From Rothia nasimurium (GTDB taxonomy: Bacteria; Actinomycetota; Actinomycetes; Actinomycetales; Micrococcaceae): a DNA stretch of 64,000 nucleotides. Below, piece by piece: positions 16,864 through 25,664 of this stretch. Location: positions 186,001-250,000 of the forward strand of contig NZ_CAKMSS010000003.1 of assembly GCF_928382285.1 (NCBI RefSeq). Direction: 5' to 3'. The notes under the pieces are model-generated. The model did no database searches. It was given only the letters and a program-made list of their open reading frames with translations, and was not told the origin of the DNA. Position numbers and translations under genes: made by a program. Every line of letters starts with the position of its first letter. Position 1 is the stretch's first letter.

Positions 16864-17076
16864 CTACGCGCCGGTTGAGAGAGCTGTTTGCACAAGACCC
16901 AGCAGCATCTGGCGGACTTCTTCAGATTTGAGGATGACCACGAGTAGGCCCGCAAAGCCTACGGCCGCCAGCATGACGATTCCGTATTCGGCGGTCGTAG
17001 CGCCCGCTTCGGGATCGTCGAGACCGGCCTGAAAGACCTGGCCTTCTACAGGTGATGTGGGGTGAGTGTTCGACAC
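16864..17076 (-). CDS. Flp pilin-like protein, DUF4244
   Basis: The presumed major pilin, 70 residues: a hydrophilic leader of about 24 residues, a processing region DPEAGATTAEYGIVMLAAVGFAGLLVVILKS with the Glu-Tyr pair after the likely cleavage site, and a short C-terminus. DUF4244 proteins occupy this place in actinobacterial tad loci (Rv3656c in M. tuberculosis). The start is GTG 17076 with a strong AAGGAGG site seven bases upstream, in keeping with high expression. Prepilin peptidase is not encoded nearby. Confidence 0.9.
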   Translation of the reverse strand: MSNTHPTSPVEGQVFQAGLDDPEAGATTAEYGIVMLAAVGFAGLLVVILKSEEVRQMLLGLVQTALSTGA

Positions 17077-17408
17077 GGTTTCCTCCTTGATGTGGTGCTC
17101 CTCGGCGGCCTTGCCGAGGCGCTGTGTTCTTTCGGGTTTTCTCGGGCGAAGACGGGGTAAGGGGCGGGTTGAGGTGGTGAGAAAGACGCCGGGGCCTTCA
17201 CCCGAGGTACCTGTAGCTTTCCAGTTGCCCGAGATAGCGTAAAGAGTAGTGTTACCTGTGGATAAGGGCAGCGGGCCTACTCTCCCGTCATTTCAGGTAG
17301 CAAAGCTCCCGGCCCCCTCGTCAGCGGTGCAGCCGTGACACCTTTATGACGCCCCGGCACCCTCCACTGGGTACCTGTGGACAACCTGTCCGTACCGCCT
17401 ACCCGCTT
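17077..17408. other. Non-coding interval between tadC and pilin genes
   Basis: About 330 bp with no convincing reading frame on either strand. It must hold the pilin promoter near its left end, close to the Shine-Dalgarno site at 17080-17090, and the 3' end of the tadABC transcript. A small GC hairpin (GGCGGCC-TT-GCCG around 17104-17120) is the only structure I noticed. Confidence 0.5.
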
Positions 17409-17882
17409 CTAAAAAAGCACCGGAAACAGGGCAATGAGAACGGGTACCACCCCCAGGCAGATAAAGGACGGCAGCGAGCAGGCCCCCAGCGGCACCACCA
17501 GTTTGACGCTCAGCCGGGCAGCTGCCTTCTCGTAGGCCCGTTGCCGGTGGCGGCGCTGCCGCTGGGCCAGAACCCTCACCAGTTGGGCGCTCGGTGCACC
17601 CGTGCTCAGCGTCAGCCCCAGGGCCTCATACAGGCCTACGAGCCCCGGGGCAACCGGCTGCTCCCAGGCGTCCGCCCAGCTCTGCCCCTGATAGAGGCGC
17701 TCCACCACAGCGGTCAGCTCCGCCTCGTATCTTCCCTCTTCAAGCTGACCCAGCTGGTGCAGCACCGCAGGGATCGAAAGCCCTGCCGCGAGCATGGTCG
17801 CCGCCATATCCAGGTAGAGGGCAGCATCTAGTTCAGGAGCGGACGCCCGGGGCTGCTTCCCCGCTCTCGGTAAAGCCAGCAT
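17409..17882 (-). CDS. tadC: Type II secretion F-domain protein (TadC-like)
   Basis: Inner-membrane platform subunit of the Flp pilus machine, 157 residues. After a hydrophilic N-terminus it has the T2SSF helical region (LYLDMAATMLAAGLSIPAVLHQLG ... LSTGAPSAQLVRVLAQRQRRHRQ) and two C-terminal membrane helices (VKLVVPLGACSLPSFICLGVVPVLIALFPVLF). The ATG at 17882 overlaps the tadB stop (TGATG), so the longer in-frame start at 17960 is not needed. Confidence 0.87.
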   Translation of the reverse strand: MLALPRAGKQPRASAPELDAALYLDMAATMLAAGLSIPAVLHQLGQLEEGRYEAELTAVVERLYQGQSWADAWEQPVAPGLVGLYEALGLTLSTGAPSAQLVRVLAQRQRRHRQRAYEKAAARLSVKLVVPLGACSLPSFICLGVVPVLIALFPVLF

Positions 17883-18598
17883 CACTGCCCCTCTTCCGCG
17901 CGACGAATCAGGCGGGCCGTCCAGCGGTTGCCGCACCAAGCCAGCGCCAGCCCCAGGCACCCAACGAAAGCCCCGGGAACTGAGCCTAGAAGCACCCCTA
18001 AGGGATCCGTACCCATCAAGATTCCCAGCCCCAACCCCACAAAAGGCAGCCAGGAAAGGATTCGCCCGGTAGCCCGCGGCCCACTCAAAGCCGTCTCCCG
18101 CTGCTGGCGAAGGTCAATTTCCGTCTCCAGGTAGCGGGCTAGGTGCTCAAACACCTGGGCGAGAGAGGCGCCCGTCCGCTCCCCCACCTGCCAGCAGGCT
18201 GCCACCCTGGCGGCTCCCTGCCTCACGCTCTCGCGCAGCTCAGCCTGCCCGGCAGCCTGCAGATACACACCGGCTAGGGGCAGGCCCTTCTGGGCTTGGG
18301 CGCTCGCGGTCTCAAAAAGCTGGGCCATCTGGGCCCGGGCACCTTCGAGGCCCTGCTGCTGGCGCGTGGACGGTCGCAGCTTTCCCACAAGTGCGAGCAA
18401 GCCGGATTTCTGCTCGGTGCGCCCCTCGCGCTCTAGCCCCACCAGATAGGCCGCTACGTGGGTGCAGGCCTGCGCCGGTGAGCACCCCGCGCGCAGCAGG
18501 GCGGCAAGACGCCAGATGGCGTCGGGCCATAGCTCCAGCTCTTCTAAGCCCACTGATTCGCTGCGGGCCCCAAGACTTTTCAGACTATCGACCGGCAT
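17882..18598 (-). CDS. tadB: Type II secretion F-domain protein (TadB-like)
   Basis: Second platform subunit of the Flp machine, 238 residues. The N-terminal half is helical and cytoplasmic with LWRLAALLRAGCSPAQA-like F-domain features (IWRLAALLRAGCSPAQACTH), followed by QVGERTGASLAQVFEHLARYLETEIDLRQQ and C-terminal membrane helices (ILSWLPFVGLGLGILMG, GSVPGAFVGCLGLALAWCG). Its start overlaps the tadA stop by one base and its stop overlaps the tadC start, so tadA, tadB and tadC are tightly coupled. Confidence 0.87.
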   Translation of the reverse strand: MPVDSLKSLGARSESVGLEELELWPDAIWRLAALLRAGCSPAQACTHVAAYLVGLEREGRTEQKSGLLALVGKLRPSTRQQQGLEGARAQMAQLFETASAQAQKGLPLAGVYLQAAGQAELRESVRQGAARVAACWQVGERTGASLAQVFEHLARYLETEIDLRQQRETALSGPRATGRILSWLPFVGLGLGILMGTDPLGVLLGSVPGAFVGCLGLALAWCGNRWTARLIRRAEEGQ

Positions 18599-19719
18599 CA
18601 GGCACCCACTCCCGTGCTCTGAGACAGCCCGGCTGCCTGCTGGAGCTCTTCACCACCGGGGTGCCAGCGCAGGTAGGTGCCGCGGCGGCGCGGCTCCACG
18701 GTACAGACCGGCTCAACGGCAAGGTTGTGCCCGCCTACCAGCCGATAAACCCCGCGTACTATACGGCGCTTGCCCTCGCGTTCAAGGTGCACAATATAAT
18801 CCAGCGCCGTCGCAGCTTGCAGGGCCACAGCCTCGCTACTCACCCCCGCGAGAGCCCCCATAGCGTAGAGCCGGGCAGGCACAGACCCTGCGGAGTTAGC
18901 GTGCACCGTGGTACCGCTTCCGGAATGACCGGTATTCATGGCCGTCAGCATATCCATGACCTCAGCTCCGCGGCACTCGCCCACCACCAGCCGGCTGGGC
19001 CGCATACGAAGGGCCTGCCGAATCAGCTCGGCAAGCCCCACCTCGCCCTGCCCCTCGGCATTAGCAGCCCGGGCCTGCAGGCTCACGGTATGCGGGTGAT
19101 CTAGTTGCAGTTCAGAGGTGTCTTCTACCAGCAGTAGCCGCTCACCGGCGTCCGCCTCCTGCAACAGGGCACCCAGCAGGGTGGTCTTGCCGGTCCCAGT
19201 TCCCCCGCTGACCAGCAGATTAGCCCGCGAGCGCACCAGCTGCCGCAGCACCTGTTCCAGGTCGCGCCCCATCATGCCGCGCTCTTGTAGTTGCCGTAAG
19301 GACGGGCGCTGAGCCGGTTGAAGGCGCAGGGAGAGCAGGGTGCCGGAGCGGCTCAGGGGTGGGAGCAGGGCGTGGATGCGGATTCCCTGCTGGGTTTGGA
19401 CGTCGGCAGCCGGGTAGGCGTCGTCCAGACGGCCACCTGCCGATAGGATCAGCCGGGTGGCAAGTGCCCGGACGGCTTCATCGTCGGGGAAGGTAATAGC
19501 AGCCCGGTGCAGGGTACCTGCGGCCTCGTACCAGACATCCTGCGGGCCGTTGACGAAAATATCGGTCAGCCCTTCTCGGCTCACCAGGGGTGTGAGCGGG
19601 CCCAGGTCGGTCTCGGCAGGTTCTACCGCTAAGAGCGGCACATCATCGGGTAGGTCTGTGGGGGTCGGCTCAAAGAAACGGCGCCGCGATCGGCGCACAC
19701 GCATCTCAGTATCGGGCAT
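18598..19719 (-). CDS. tadA: TadA/CpaF-type secretion ATPase
   Basis: Hexameric ATPase that powers Flp pilus assembly, 373 residues. Walker A is SGGTGTGKTTLL near 178, the Asp box EDTSELQL follows near 205, and Walker B lies around RLVVGECRGAEVMDML; the His box is in GTTVHANSAGS. The N-terminal domain begins after a basic arginine-rich segment (RVRRSRRRFF). The start is ATG 19719 with GAAAGG upstream. The usual neighbour in mycobacteria, the Ssd/TadZ-like Rv3660c, is absent: the next gene upstream is a divergent DNA polymerase. Confidence 0.93.
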   Translation of the reverse strand: MPDTEMRVRRSRRRFFEPTPTDLPDDVPLLAVEPAETDLGPLTPLVSREGLTDIFVNGPQDVWYEAAGTLHRAAITFPDDEAVRALATRLILSAGGRLDDAYPAADVQTQQGIRIHALLPPLSRSGTLLSLRLQPAQRPSLRQLQERGMMGRDLEQVLRQLVRSRANLLVSGGTGTGKTTLLGALLQEADAGERLLLVEDTSELQLDHPHTVSLQARAANAEGQGEVGLAELIRQALRMRPSRLVVGECRGAEVMDMLTAMNTGHSGSGTTVHANSAGSVPARLYAMGALAGVSSEAVALQAATALDYIVHLEREGKRRIVRGVYRLVGGHNLAVEPVCTVEPRRRGTYLRWHPGGEELQQAAGLSQSTGVGA

Positions 19720-19820
19720 GGCTACCTTTCAGGGTAGGCCCCTGCCCCGGCATCTTTCTCTTGTCTCTCTTTATGCCACAGAAGAAGTGCCGTGTCTAGC
19801 CCTGTGAACAGCGCAAACGG

Positions 19821-19826
19821 CATAAT
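19821..19826 (+). promoter_or_regulatory. -10 hexamer of leaderless promoter, DNA polymerase gene
   Basis: CATAAT, six bases (AGAAAG), then ATG at 19833. No clear -35. Confidence 0.55.
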
Positions 19827-19832
19827 AGAAAG

Positions 19833-21602
19833 ATGTACATCGTGCTTGGCCCAGCGACCTCCCCCGGCGATACGCCCCTGTGGGAGGCTATTACGCTGAA
19901 CGACACCGGCTCAGGCACCCACCGCACTTTCCCTTTCGCTAAGCTCCCCGACTTTGTGCGCGCGGTAGAGGCCCAAAACCCGCACCGGGTGATCCGCTGG
20001 GCCTGGGCGGACGCCCGCGAGCTCATGCCCGCCCTGCTGGCAGCTGGCGTCTCACCGGCGTCCTGCCACGATCTGCGCCTTGCCCAGCGAATTCTGCTCA
20101 CCGCCGCCACCCGCGCCCAAAACCGGCTGCCCTACACACCCACCATCGACCTCACCCCCGAACCCGCGCCCCCGGCAGGAGTACTACCCGCCAGGCGGCA
20201 AATCAAGGGGCAAACCTCCCTCTTTGACGACCTGGGCCCAGCCTCCCCCGAACAGCACGAGGCAGCCGGGCCAACCGCGTCCGCCCTGCTCACCGAACTC
20301 CGCACCCAGCTAGAGGCCGTCGCCGCCTGCCCAGCCCCAGCTAGGCTCTCCCTCCTACTCGCCGCAGAATCCCAGGGCGCCCTCATCGCCGCCGAGATAA
20401 AGCACTACGGCATGCCCTGGAACCGCACCATCCACGAAAAAATCCTCGAACACGCCCTCGGTCCCCGCCCCGCAGGCTACGACCGCCCCTACAAGATGGA
20501 GCGCCTCGCCGCCCGCATCCGCGAAGAACTCGGTGCCCCCAGCCTCAACCCCGACTCACCCCAAGAAGTCCTCAAAGCCCTCCAGGCAGCCGGCCACTCG
20601 GTCACCTCTACCCGCAAATGGGAACTCACCGAATGGGCCAACGCCGTCCCCCACCTACGCGAAGAACGCTGGCAACTCGTCCGCCCCCTACTCGACTACA
20701 AACGCCTCGCCCGCCTCTACACCGCCAACGGCTGGAACTGGCTCGACACCTGGGTAACCAACAACCGCTTCCACCCCACCTACGAAGTTGGCTCCGCCGC
20801 CACCGGCCGCTGGGGCGGGCACGGCGGCGGCGCCATGCAAATACCCAAGGACGTCCGCCCCGCCATCCGCGCCGAAGAGGGCATGATGCTCACCGTCGCA
20901 GATGCCGCCCAAATCGAACCCCGCATCCTCGCCGTCATGAGCGGCGACCGCGCCCTCGCCGTCGCCGGACGCGGCACCGACCTCTACCTCGGCATCGCCC
21001 AGATTGGCGAACGCACCGGCAGCGTGCTCAACGACCGCTCCCACGCCAAAATCGCCCTACTGGCCGCCATGTACGGAGCCACCACCGGTGAAGGCGGGCA
21101 ACTCATGCCCCACCTCAAAAAAATGTTCCCAGCCGCCATCGGCCTCACCGAACGCGCCGCCGACGTAGGTCTGCGCGGCGGGCAGGTCACCACTTATCTA
21201 GGGCGCACCTCCCCTGCTCCCTCCCACGCCTGGTTCCAAGCGCAACGCAACCAGGTCACCGCAGCCGACGAACGCGCCGCCCGCTCAGCCGCCCGCGCCC
21301 ACAGCCGCTTCACCCGCAACTTCGTCATCCAGGGAACAGCCGCCGAATGGGCCATCATCTGGATGGCCCAAATCCGCAAACGCCTCCGCACCGAACGCCG
21401 CTTCGGCAAACGCATGCAAACCCGCCTGGTCTACTTCCTCCACGACGAAATCATGCTCTACGGGCCCATCGGCGAATCAGCCCGCGCCGCCGAAATCGTG
21501 CGCGAATCAGCGCAAGCCGCCGCCGAACTCATCTTCGGCCCCACCGACGTCGAATTCCCCGTCACCGTGGTCACCACCGACGACTACTCGCAGGCTAAAT
21601 AG
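19833..21602 (+). CDS. Bifunctional 3'-5' exonuclease/DNA polymerase, family A
   Basis: A 589-residue family A polymerase of the short actinobacterial type, distinct from full-length PolA. Motif A is VADAAQIEPRILAVMSGD (about 360, carrying the catalytic Asp), the O-helix motif B appears as HAKIALLAAMYGATTG (about 410) and motif C is YFLHDEIMLYGP (about 540). The N-terminal 170 residues resemble a degenerate exonuclease domain; clear DEDD residues are not obvious, so exonuclease activity is unsure. Codon use differs from neighbours: C-ended codons dominate with GAA, CAA, AAA and CTC preferred. The gene is leaderless. Confidence 0.88.
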   Translation: MYIVLGPATSPGDTPLWEAITLNDTGSGTHRTFPFAKLPDFVRAVEAQNPHRVIRWAWADARELMPALLAAGVSPASCHDLRLAQRILLTAATRAQNRLPYTPTIDLTPEPAPPAGVLPARRQIKGQTSLFDDLGPASPEQHEAAGPTASALLTELRTQLEAVAACPAPARLSLLLAAESQGALIAAEIKHYGMPWNRTIHEKILEHALGPRPAGYDRPYKMERLAARIREELGAPSLNPDSPQEVLKALQAAGHSVTSTRKWELTEWANAVPHLREERWQLVRPLLDYKRLARLYTANGWNWLDTWVTNNRFHPTYEVGSAATGRWGGHGGGAMQIPKDVRPAIRAEEGMMLTVADAAQIEPRILAVMSGDRALAVAGRGTDLYLGIAQIGERTGSVLNDRSHAKIALLAAMYGATTGEGGQLMPHLKKMFPAAIGLTERAADVGLRGGQVTTYLGRTSPAPSHAWFQAQRNQVTAADERAARSAARAHSRFTRNFVIQGTAAEWAIIWMAQIRKRLRTERRFGKRMQTRLVYFLHDEIMLYGPIGESARAAEIVRESAQAAAELIFGPTDVEFPVTVVTTDDYSQAK

Positions 21603-21603
21603 G

Positions 21604-22347
21604 CTAACTCCCAATTTCCCGGGTGCGCTTCTTATCCCAGGGCTCTTCCCAGCCCAGCTCTTCAAAGACCTGGGAGAGCAGGTTGCCGGTGAATCCCCAG
21701 ATGGTAAAGGGGGCGAAGTCGCCGGTCACCTCAAAAGCCGGGGACTTGTGCCTAGTCCGGCCGCGAGTCACCGTCATCGTCAGCCGGTTAGCCGGGTTCA
21801 GCAGGTCTGCCACCGGCACGCGCACCACCAGGGTTGACTCGTTCCGGTCTACTGCCGCCACAGGGGTCGGTAGGTCCCACCAGCCCAGTACGGGAGTCAC
21901 CCGGTAGTTACTCACCGGCAAATCAACCGCCGGGAGCTGACCCAGCAGTCGCACCCCCTCAGCCTGCAGACCGGTCTCTTCCACAGCCTCCCGCAGGGCA
22001 GCCACCTGCTGGACAGTTCGGCCGGTACGGGCTGCCTCGTCGTAGTCCTCAGGGTCGATCCGCCCGCCGGGCAGGGCAGGCTGGCCGGCATGGTGACGCA
22101 AGGAGTCCGACCGCACCAGCACTAACAGGTCAAGGTCCGACGCAACCGTGCCGCACCCGGTATTCTGCGCCGGAGCCTCATCAAGCACCCCCATCAGCAC
22201 CAGCACAGCGGCCTCTTTAACGGTGCCCGGGTCCATCTGCCCAATCGGCCACGAATCCTCGGGACGCACAATACTCGGGGCCCGCTCCGCCAACTCCTGC
22301 AGGGCCACTAGGGCGGGGTGCTGCCCCGCTTTCTCTTCCCCGAACAT
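21604..22347 (-). CDS. NUDIX hydrolase, CoA pyrophosphatase-like
   Basis: A 247-residue NUDIX protein. The Nudix box is split by an insertion: ALPGGRIDPEDYDEAARTGR and then AALREAVEETGLQ, with all catalytic Glu residues of REAVEETG present. The preceding HHAGQPALPGGR segment matches the UPF0035/CoA-pyrophosphatase subgroup. In M. tuberculosis the equivalent gene (Rv3672c) also lies between nth and marP. The start is ATG 22347 (MFGEEKAGQ) with AGGGA upstream, 7 bases past the nth stop; a longer frame inside nth is not favoured. Confidence 0.88.
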   Translation of the reverse strand: MFGEEKAGQHPALVALQELAERAPSIVRPEDSWPIGQMDPGTVKEAAVLVLMGVLDEAPAQNTGCGTVASDLDLLVLVRSDSLRHHAGQPALPGGRIDPEDYDEAARTGRTVQQVAALREAVEETGLQAEGVRLLGQLPAVDLPVSNYRVTPVLGWWDLPTPVAAVDRNESTLVVRVPVADLLNPANRLTMTVTRGRTRHKSPAFEVTGDFAPFTIWGFTGNLLSQVFEELGWEEPWDKKRTREIGS

Positions 22348-22354
22348 CTCTTCC

Positions 22355-23257
22355 CTAGGCACTGAGCGTCCACCCCTCTTCCCGCAGCTGACGACGGGTA
22401 GCGCCCTGCACAAAACGCAGGTGCAGGCGCTCACGCCCCGGGGCCATCTCGTACTTGAGCAGTTTCTCTGCCGCTACCGGGTCGGTTTCACCGGCGCCGT
22501 AAGCCGGGCAAAGATCGGCAACGGGGCAGGCCCCGCAGGCCGGTTTTTGGGCATGGCAGATTCGGCGACCGTGGTAGACCAGGCGGTGGGAAAGCTGGGT
22601 CCAGTCCTTGGGTTCAAAGAGTTCGGCGACGTCGCGCTCGACCTTAACGGGGTCTTCTTCGGTGGTGAAGCCAAAGCGGCGGGCTAGGCGGCCGAAGTGG
22701 GTATCAACGGTGATTCCCGGCTTGTCAAAGGCGTTACCCAGCACGACGAAAGCGGTCTTCCGCCCCACACCGGGGAGTTTGACGAGGTCCTCCAGGGTAG
22801 CTGGTACCTGCCCGCGGTGGTCTGCCACCAGCTGGGCTGCCAGATTCACGATCGCTTTGGCCTTGGAGCGGTAGAAGCCTAGGGGCCGCACGATGTCTTC
22901 TACGTCTTCGATTCGTGCCGACGCCAGCGCCTCCGCATCGGGGTAGCGGGCGAAAAGTTCGGGGGTGGTGGCGTTGACGCGCACGTCGGTGGTTTGGGCC
23001 GAAAGGACGGTAGCCACCAGGAGCTCGAAGGGGTTATCGAAGTCGAGTTCAGCTACAGCGTAGGGGTAGGTTTCCCCCAAGATACGGTTGATTTTGCGGG
23101 CGCGACGGGTCAGCGCTAGAGGGCTCTCGGTTTCGCCGCGAGCTGCTGCGCGGGCGTACTTACGGGCGGACGCGCGCGCCTTGGGCTCGGGTACAGAACG
23201 GGTTTCGAGCTGGGCGAGCTCGTCAGGGCTAAGAGGTACATCGGCATGTAGGGGCAT
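22355..23257 (-). CDS. nth: Endonuclease III
   Basis: DNA glycosylase/AP lyase for oxidised pyrimidines, 300 residues. The helix-hairpin-helix is VKLPGVGRKTAFVV (about 186), the catalytic Asp is in ITVDTHFGRLARR, and the 4Fe-4S cluster ligands follow the Cys-x6-Cys-x2-Cys-x5-Cys spacing in CHAQKPACGACPVADLC. About 55 extra N-terminal residues precede the fold and are basic. The start is ATG 23257, seven bases after TAGGCT, so the mRNA is probably leaderless. It is co-transcribed with the NUDIX gene. Confidence 0.95.
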   Translation of the reverse strand: MPLHADVPLSPDELAQLETRSVPEPKARASARKYARAAARGETESPLALTRRARKINRILGETYPYAVAELDFDNPFELLVATVLSAQTTDVRVNATTPELFARYPDAEALASARIEDVEDIVRPLGFYRSKAKAIVNLAAQLVADHRGQVPATLEDLVKLPGVGRKTAFVVLGNAFDKPGITVDTHFGRLARRFGFTTEEDPVKVERDVAELFEPKDWTQLSHRLVYHGRRICHAQKPACGACPVADLCPAYGAGETDPVAAEKLLKYEMAPGRERLHLRFVQGATRRQLREEGWTLSA

Positions 23258-23264
23258 ATACCCA

Positions 23265-23270
23265 AGCCTA
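23265..23270 (-). promoter_or_regulatory. -10 hexamer of leaderless promoter, nth
   Basis: TAGGCT, seven bases (TGGGTAT), then ATG at 23257. Confidence 0.5.
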
Positions 23271-23436
23271 CCGCCGCCCGTCCTTGCGGTACCCGGGTTA
23301 GCTGCCACCGGCGTCCTGATTTCGCGTAACACGAACGCACAAATTTGTGACTAGCACTACAGGGTGCGCTAAGGTGAGAAAAAGTCCGTTTGTGGCGCAC
23401 ATCAATGACGCGCCCCACAGAAAAGGAAGGCACACC

Positions 23437-25374
23437 ATGACCGACACCCAGGACGTCTTCGCCCCCAGCGCCGAGTTCTCAGCCCAGGCCAACGCCCAAC
23501 CCGGCATCTACGAAGAAGCCAAAGAAAAAGGCACCGAATTTTGGGCAGAACAGGCCCGCAACCTGCTCACCTGGTACAAGCCCTTCACCGAAACCCTCGA
23601 CTGGTCCAACCCGCCCTTCGCCAAGTGGTTCGCAGACGGCGAGCTCAACGCCTGCTACAACGCCGTAGACCGCCATGTCGAAGCAGGTAACGGCGACCGC
23701 ACCGCCATCCTTTTTGAGGGCGAGCCCGGCGACACCAAGTCCTACACCTACGCAGAACTCAAGGACGAGGTCTCCCGCGTAGCCAACGGCATTGAATCCC
23801 TGGGTGTTTCTAAGGGCGACCGCGTTGCTATCTACATGCCCATGATTGCCGAAGCTGTGATCGCTATGCTGGCCTGCGCCCGCATCGGCGCTGTGCACTC
23901 CGTCGTCTTCGGCGGCTTCTCAGCCGACGCCCTGCTCTCCCGCATCGAGGACGGCGAAGCCAAGCTGGTCATCACCGCCGACGGCTCCTTCCGCCGCGGC
24001 AAGCCCTCCATGCTCAAGCCCGCCGTCGACACCGCCCTGGCCAAGGGTGGCTCCTCGGTTGAAAAGGTGCTGGTCGTCAAGCGCAATGGCGAAGACATCA
24101 ACTGGGTTGAGGGCCGCGACGTCTGGTGGCACGAGCTGGTTGCCGAGCAGTCCACCGAGCACGAGCCCTCCCATCAGAACGCCGAAGACCCCCTCTTCAT
24201 CCTCTACACCTCCGGCACCACCGGTAAGCCCAAGGGTATTCTGCACACCACCGGCGGCTACCTCACCCAGGGTGCTTTCACCCACAAGAACATCTTCGAC
24301 CTCAAGCCCGAGACCGACATCTACTGGTGCACCGCCGACGTCGGCTGGGTCACCGGCCACTCCTACGTCGCCTACGGCCCCCTGGTCAACGGCTCCACCC
24401 AGGTCATCTACGAAGGCACCCCCGATGCCCCGCACCGCGGCCGCTTCTGGGAAATCGTGCAGAAGTACGGGGTGACCATCATGTACACCTCCCCCACCGC
24501 TATTCGCACCATGATGAAGTGGGGCGAGGACATCCCCGCCCAGTACGACCTCTCCACCCTGCGCGTGCTCGGCACCGTGGGTGAAGCCATCAACCCCGAA
24601 GCCTGGCGCTGGTTCCACCGCGTCATTGGCGGCGGCAAGTGCCCCATCGTCGACACCTGGTGGCAGACCGAAACCGGCGCTATTATGGTCTCCCAGCTGC
24701 CCGGCATCACCGCAGCTAAGCCCGGTAGCGCCCAGCAGCCCATCCCCGGCATCACCATCGACGTGGTGGACGATTTGGGCGAGTCCCTGCCCAACGAGCA
24801 GTCCGGCTTCCTGACCATCCGTGAGCCCTGGCCCTCCATGCTCCGCACCATCTGGGGCGACGACGACCGCTTCGTCGACACCTACTGGTCCCGCTTCGAC
24901 AAGATGTACTTCGCCGGTGACGGCGCCAAGCGCGACGCCGACGGCGACCTCTGGGTTCTGGGCCGTGTGGACGACGTCATGAACGTCTCCGGCCACCGCC
25001 TCTCCACCCCCGAGATTGAATCAGCTCTGGTCTCCCACCCCGCCGTCGCCGAAGCAGCGGTTGTTGGTGCAGCCGACGAGACCACCGGCCAGGCCGTCAT
25101 GGCCTTCGTCATCCTCAACGACGAAGCCAAGGCAGCAGGGCACGACGAGACCGAGCTGGCAGAGCAGATTCGTGCTCACGTGGGCGTCGAAATCTCCCCG
25201 ATTGCCAAGCCCAAGCGCGTGCTGATTGTGGATGATTTGCCCAAGACCCGCTCCGGCAAGATCATGCGCCGTCTGCTTAAGGACGTCGCCGAAGACCGCC
25301 CGGTCGGCGACACCACCACCCTGGCAGACCCCACCGTCATGGAAGCTATCGAGGCTAACTTCAAGAAGGGTTAG
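23437..25374 (+). CDS. acs: Acetyl-CoA synthetase (AMP-forming)
   Basis: Converts acetate, ATP and CoA to acetyl-CoA, 645 residues. The AMP-binding core P-loop is [11 protein letters not shown] near 265, later [11 protein letters not shown] near 410, and the catalytic lysine is in [12 protein letters not shown] near 607, the site that lysine acetylation inactivates in this family. The start is ATG 23437 with AAAAGGAAGG upstream; in-frame codons before it are untranslated leader. TTGTGA (about 23349) and TAAGGT (about 23374) form a likely promoter with a long 19-bp spacer. Codons are strongly C-ended, as in highly expressed genes. Confidence 0.97.
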   Translation: MTDTQDVFAPSAEFSAQANAQPGIYEEAKEKGTEFWAEQARNLLTWYKPFTETLDWSNPPFAKWFADGELNACYNAVDRHVEAGNGDRTAILFEGEPGDTKSYTYAELKDEVSRVANGIESLGVSKGDRVAIYMPMIAEAVIAMLACARIGAVHSVVFGGFSADALLSRIEDGEAKLVITADGSFRRGKPSMLKPAVDTALAKGGSSVEKVLVVKRNGEDINWVEGRDVWWHELVAEQSTEHEPSHQNAEDPLFILYTSGTTGKPKGILHTTGGYLTQGAFTHKNIFDLKPETDIYWCTADVGWVTGHSYVAYGPLVNGSTQVIYEGTPDAPHRGRFWEIVQKYGVTIMYTSPTAIRTMMKWGEDIPAQYDLSTLRVLGTVGEAINPEAWRWFHRVIGGGKCPIVDTWWQTETGAIMVSQLPGITAAKPGSAQQPIPGITIDVVDDLGESLPNEQSGFLTIREPWPSMLRTIWGDDDRFVDTYWSRFDKMYFAGDGAKRDADGDLWVLGRVDDVMNVSGHRLSTPEIESALVSHPAVAEAAVVGAADETTGQAVMAFVILNDEAKAAGHDETELAEQIRAHVGVEISPIAKPKRVLIVDDLPKTRSGKIMRRLLKDVAEDRPVGDTTTLADPTVMEAIEANFKKG

Positions 25375-25393
25375 CAGCGCGACACAACAGGAT

Positions 25394-25541
25394 GAGGCTT
25401 ATTCATTAGGGTAGGTGGAGCAGGCTCACAGCGAAGCTGCTGGCTCGGCGGCTGGCGTGAATCGCCTTGTGAGCGAAGCGAACCAGGCGAGAGGGTCGGC
25501 AGCGAGCGTGAGCCTGCGGAACCCCCTTATGAATAAGCCTC
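25394..25541. repeat. REP-like hairpin element, copy 2, inside a 13-bp inverted repeat
   Basis: The 94-nt core at 25422-25515 is the reverse-orientation partner of 3137-3230, with outer CAGGCTCAC/GTGAGCCTG and inner CGCCTT/AAGGCG-type stems. It sits inside another inverted repeat, GAGGCTTATTCAT (25394-25406) and ATGAATAAGCCTC (25529-25541), directly downstream of acs. The whole unit could fold into one hairpin of about 150 nt and may act as the acs terminator. Confidence 0.85.
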
Positions 25542-25590
25542 TATGTGAGGCACGCATGCCCCACATCCATCGAAGTGAATATTCTTGACT

Positions 25591-25645
25591 AAACGCCCGC
25601 CCCATTGCGCTCCATCTATGGCGCAAGCTGGAGGCGGGCGTTTTC
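25591..25645. terminator. Terminator-like hairpin upstream of aroQ
   Basis: AAACGCCCGCC (25591-25601) pairs with GGCGGGCGTTT (25633-25643), with inner TTGCGC/GCGCAA, followed by T. It isolates aroQ from acs; its last arm ends 21 bases before the aroQ ATG. Confidence 0.7.
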
Positions 25646-25664
25646 GTGTGAAAAACTAGAACCT

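Noticed and set aside
23349-23364. Crp/GlxR box upstream of acs (TGTGACTAGCACTACA)
   Set aside because: Only the left half matches TGTGA-N6-TCACA; the right half has 3 of 5 bases. Too weak to list as an operator.
23920-24996. 358-codon open frame on the - strand inside acs
   Set aside because: Shadow created by strongly C-ended codons of acs; composition is Gly/Val/Asp-rich without motifs.
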